Source: Candidatus Hodarchaeota archaeon
GTDB taxonomy: Archaea > Asgardarchaeota > Heimdallarchaeia > Hodarchaeales > YT1-057
Length of the DNA: 6,143 nucleotides
Assembly (NCBI GenBank): GCA_016839955.1
Contig: JAEOTI010000128.1
Span: 1 to 6,143 of the forward strand
Reading direction: 5' to 3'
Shown: positions 5,208 through 6,143 of the stretch, piece after piece
Numbering within the stretch: the stretch's first letter is position 1
Layout of the letters: each line of letters opens with the position of its first letter
The notes under the pieces: generated by a model
Database searches by the model: none
What the model was told of the DNA's origin: nothing
The model's input: only the letters and a program-made list of their open reading frames with translations
Made by a program: the position numbers and the translations under genes

Positions 5208-6143
5208 ATGGTATTTCAAAGACAACCTTTTTATTTGGAGGAGAACGAATTATTATCCAGTGAGGTTGAATCCTCTTTTTTTAACGACCTCATTGAATAC
5301 TTTTCCATCATCAAACATCACGCTCCCGATGATGTTAAAAAAATCCTTCAAATATGTGAAAAATTATTTAAACCTTATACAAAACCGTTTTATGAGAAAT
5401 GGGCATCATCGAATCTTGTTGAGTGGAATTCGGAGTATGAAAGAGATTATCATTCATTTATCCTGACCTATCACGGGTATAAAATACTTCTCCCCCATAG
5501 ATTGTTGATCTTTGAAACACTACAACCAAATAATAACATAATTGAGCAATTAAAAAAAGCTAAACATACGAACTATTTCTTTTTCACACTTAATAAAATC
5601 CAAAGAGGATTAAACCTTCCCTTACTCTCTAATGACATTAAGATTATTGATGCTTTCATGAATCCTCTAATTAGAAACAAGATTGCAGCGATACCTACTA
5701 ATCGTCAAATAGCAACTTTAACACAGTGTAGTGAGAATACTGTCTCGAGACGACTTGAATATCTAATCAATCGAGCCATGTTTACAAATAAATATCGGAT
5801 CAATATTGCTCGATTAGGGTATTATACCTCAGCGATAGTACATCTTGAACATTTCGATAATATACCCCCTGATATAGAACCATATTGTCTTGTTGATGTA
5901 CCCATAGATTGGGGGGAAATGATCGGAAAAGTTAAGGTTTTACAAGTCCCCTACACTCAAAAGAATCGTATAAAAGAGATTAAAGATTATTTTGAGCCTA
6001 CGTATGAGATAACATTGACGAAAAGTTATATAGGATGGAATTTAAGTAGCTTAACCTCTGATGTTAATAGCAGGTGGTGTATCTTACCACCTATTTTTCT
6101 AGGTGACAGGTGGTTTGATACCCTAATCGCAGATGGAGGAGGG
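5208..6143 (+). CDS. Winged-HTH protein, C-terminus beyond the window
   Basis: The frame is open from ATG 5208 to the last base, 312 codons, with no stop, so the gene is truncated by the window edge only. The ATG is the first start after an in-frame TGA (5193-5195) and is preceded by AAAGGGGA at good spacing. Residues 1-150 are a charged, aromatic-rich region I do not recognise. Residues about 153-200 form a helix-turn-helix: TNRQIATLTQ as the second helix, a CSE turn, and NTVSRRLEYLINRAM as the recognition helix, followed by a short wing. This resembles Lrp- and GntR-like winged helices, including the polar, Arg-rich recognition helix. Residues 201-312 look like a separate sensor or partner domain, with VDVPIDWGEMIGKVKVLQVPY and CILPPIFLGDRWF. 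It is probably a DNA-binding transcription regulator in the cytoplasm. It is divergent from the small membrane protein gene and may control it and itself. Confidence 0.88.
   Translation, partial: MVFQRQPFYLEENELLSSEVESSFFNDLIEYFSIIKHHAPDDVKKILQICEKLFKPYTKPFYEKWASSNLVEWNSEYERDYHSFILTYHGYKILLPHRLLIFETLQPNNNIIEQLKKAKHTNYFFFTLNKIQRGLNLPLLSNDIKIIDAFMNPLIRNKIAAIPTNRQIATLTQCSENTVSRRLEYLINRAMFTNKYRINIARLGYYTSAIVHLEHFDNIPPDIEPYCLVDVPIDWGEMIGKVKVLQVPYTQKNRIKEIKDYFEPTYEITLTKSYIGWNLSSLTSDVNSRWCILPPIFLGDRWFDTLIADGGG

Noticed and set aside
5001..5225. 74-codon minus-strand ORF over the divergent promoter region
   Set aside because: It begins inside the HTH gene, covers the likely promoter and palindrome, has a TTG start without a ribosome binding site, and its product looks random.
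5260..5466. 68-codon plus-strand ORF
   Set aside because: It lies wholly inside the HTH CDS in another frame; the longer frame has a proper start, RBS and recognisable helix-turn-helix.
6070..6113. CAGGTGG direct repeat and GGTGG/CCACC inverted repeat
   Set aside because: They fall inside the HTH coding frame, where they encode Arg-Trp and Pro codons; too short to be significant.
1..6143. CRISPR array, tRNA, rRNA, insertion sequence or attachment site
   Set aside because: No regularly spaced repeats, cloverleaf-like sequence, transposase frame or terminal inverted repeats were seen by eye on either strand.

Overview
This AT-rich window looks like archaeal accessory DNA. Three small genes have strong Shine-Dalgarno sequences of the GAGGTG/GAGGTGAT type, which match the usual archaeal 16S 3' end, placed 5-6 nt before the start codon. 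TTG is used as a start codon. The best promoter is a TTTATATA box at archaeal spacing, with no bacterial -35/-10 pair. The lineage cannot be fixed from these genes; an Asgard-type archaeon is only a guess.

Layout. The left half is read on the minus strand. A TTG-start endonuclease/exonuclease/phosphatase (EEP, DNase I-fold) protein (2979-1999) is followed after 15 nt by a small, very basic protein (1983-1579). These two form an operon that ends at a GC palindrome plus T6 tract (1523-1545). Beyond it lies a radical SAM protein with a cobalamin-type N-terminal Rossmann domain (1497-31). Then come about 825 bases (2980-3804) with no convincing intact gene; they hold one possible gene relic interrupted by a TGA (3539-3718) and a few inverted repeats.

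The right half holds lineage-specific small genes. A Cys-rich protein (3805-4266, plus) is made of two gapless 58-residue repeats, each ending in a helix-like segment with cysteines every fourth residue. It has its own TATA box and a strong Shine-Dalgarno. On the minus strand lie a 47-residue single-pass membrane protein with a Gly-rich tail (4948-4805), too short for ordinary gene callers, and a doubtful 93-codon ORF behind it (4759-4478). Divergent from these, at 5208, starts a long plus-strand CDS that runs off the window end (312 codons seen). It carries a winged helix-turn-helix and is preceded by a 10-bp perfect palindrome near the expected transcription start.

How the genes work together. 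The EEP protein and the basic protein are probably co-expressed and may act on nucleic acid together. The divergent HTH protein and the small membrane protein share a 259-bp control region, so the HTH protein may regulate both. The Cys-rich duplicated protein is the best candidate for an undescribed function. No CRISPR array, tRNA, rRNA or transposon was recognised.
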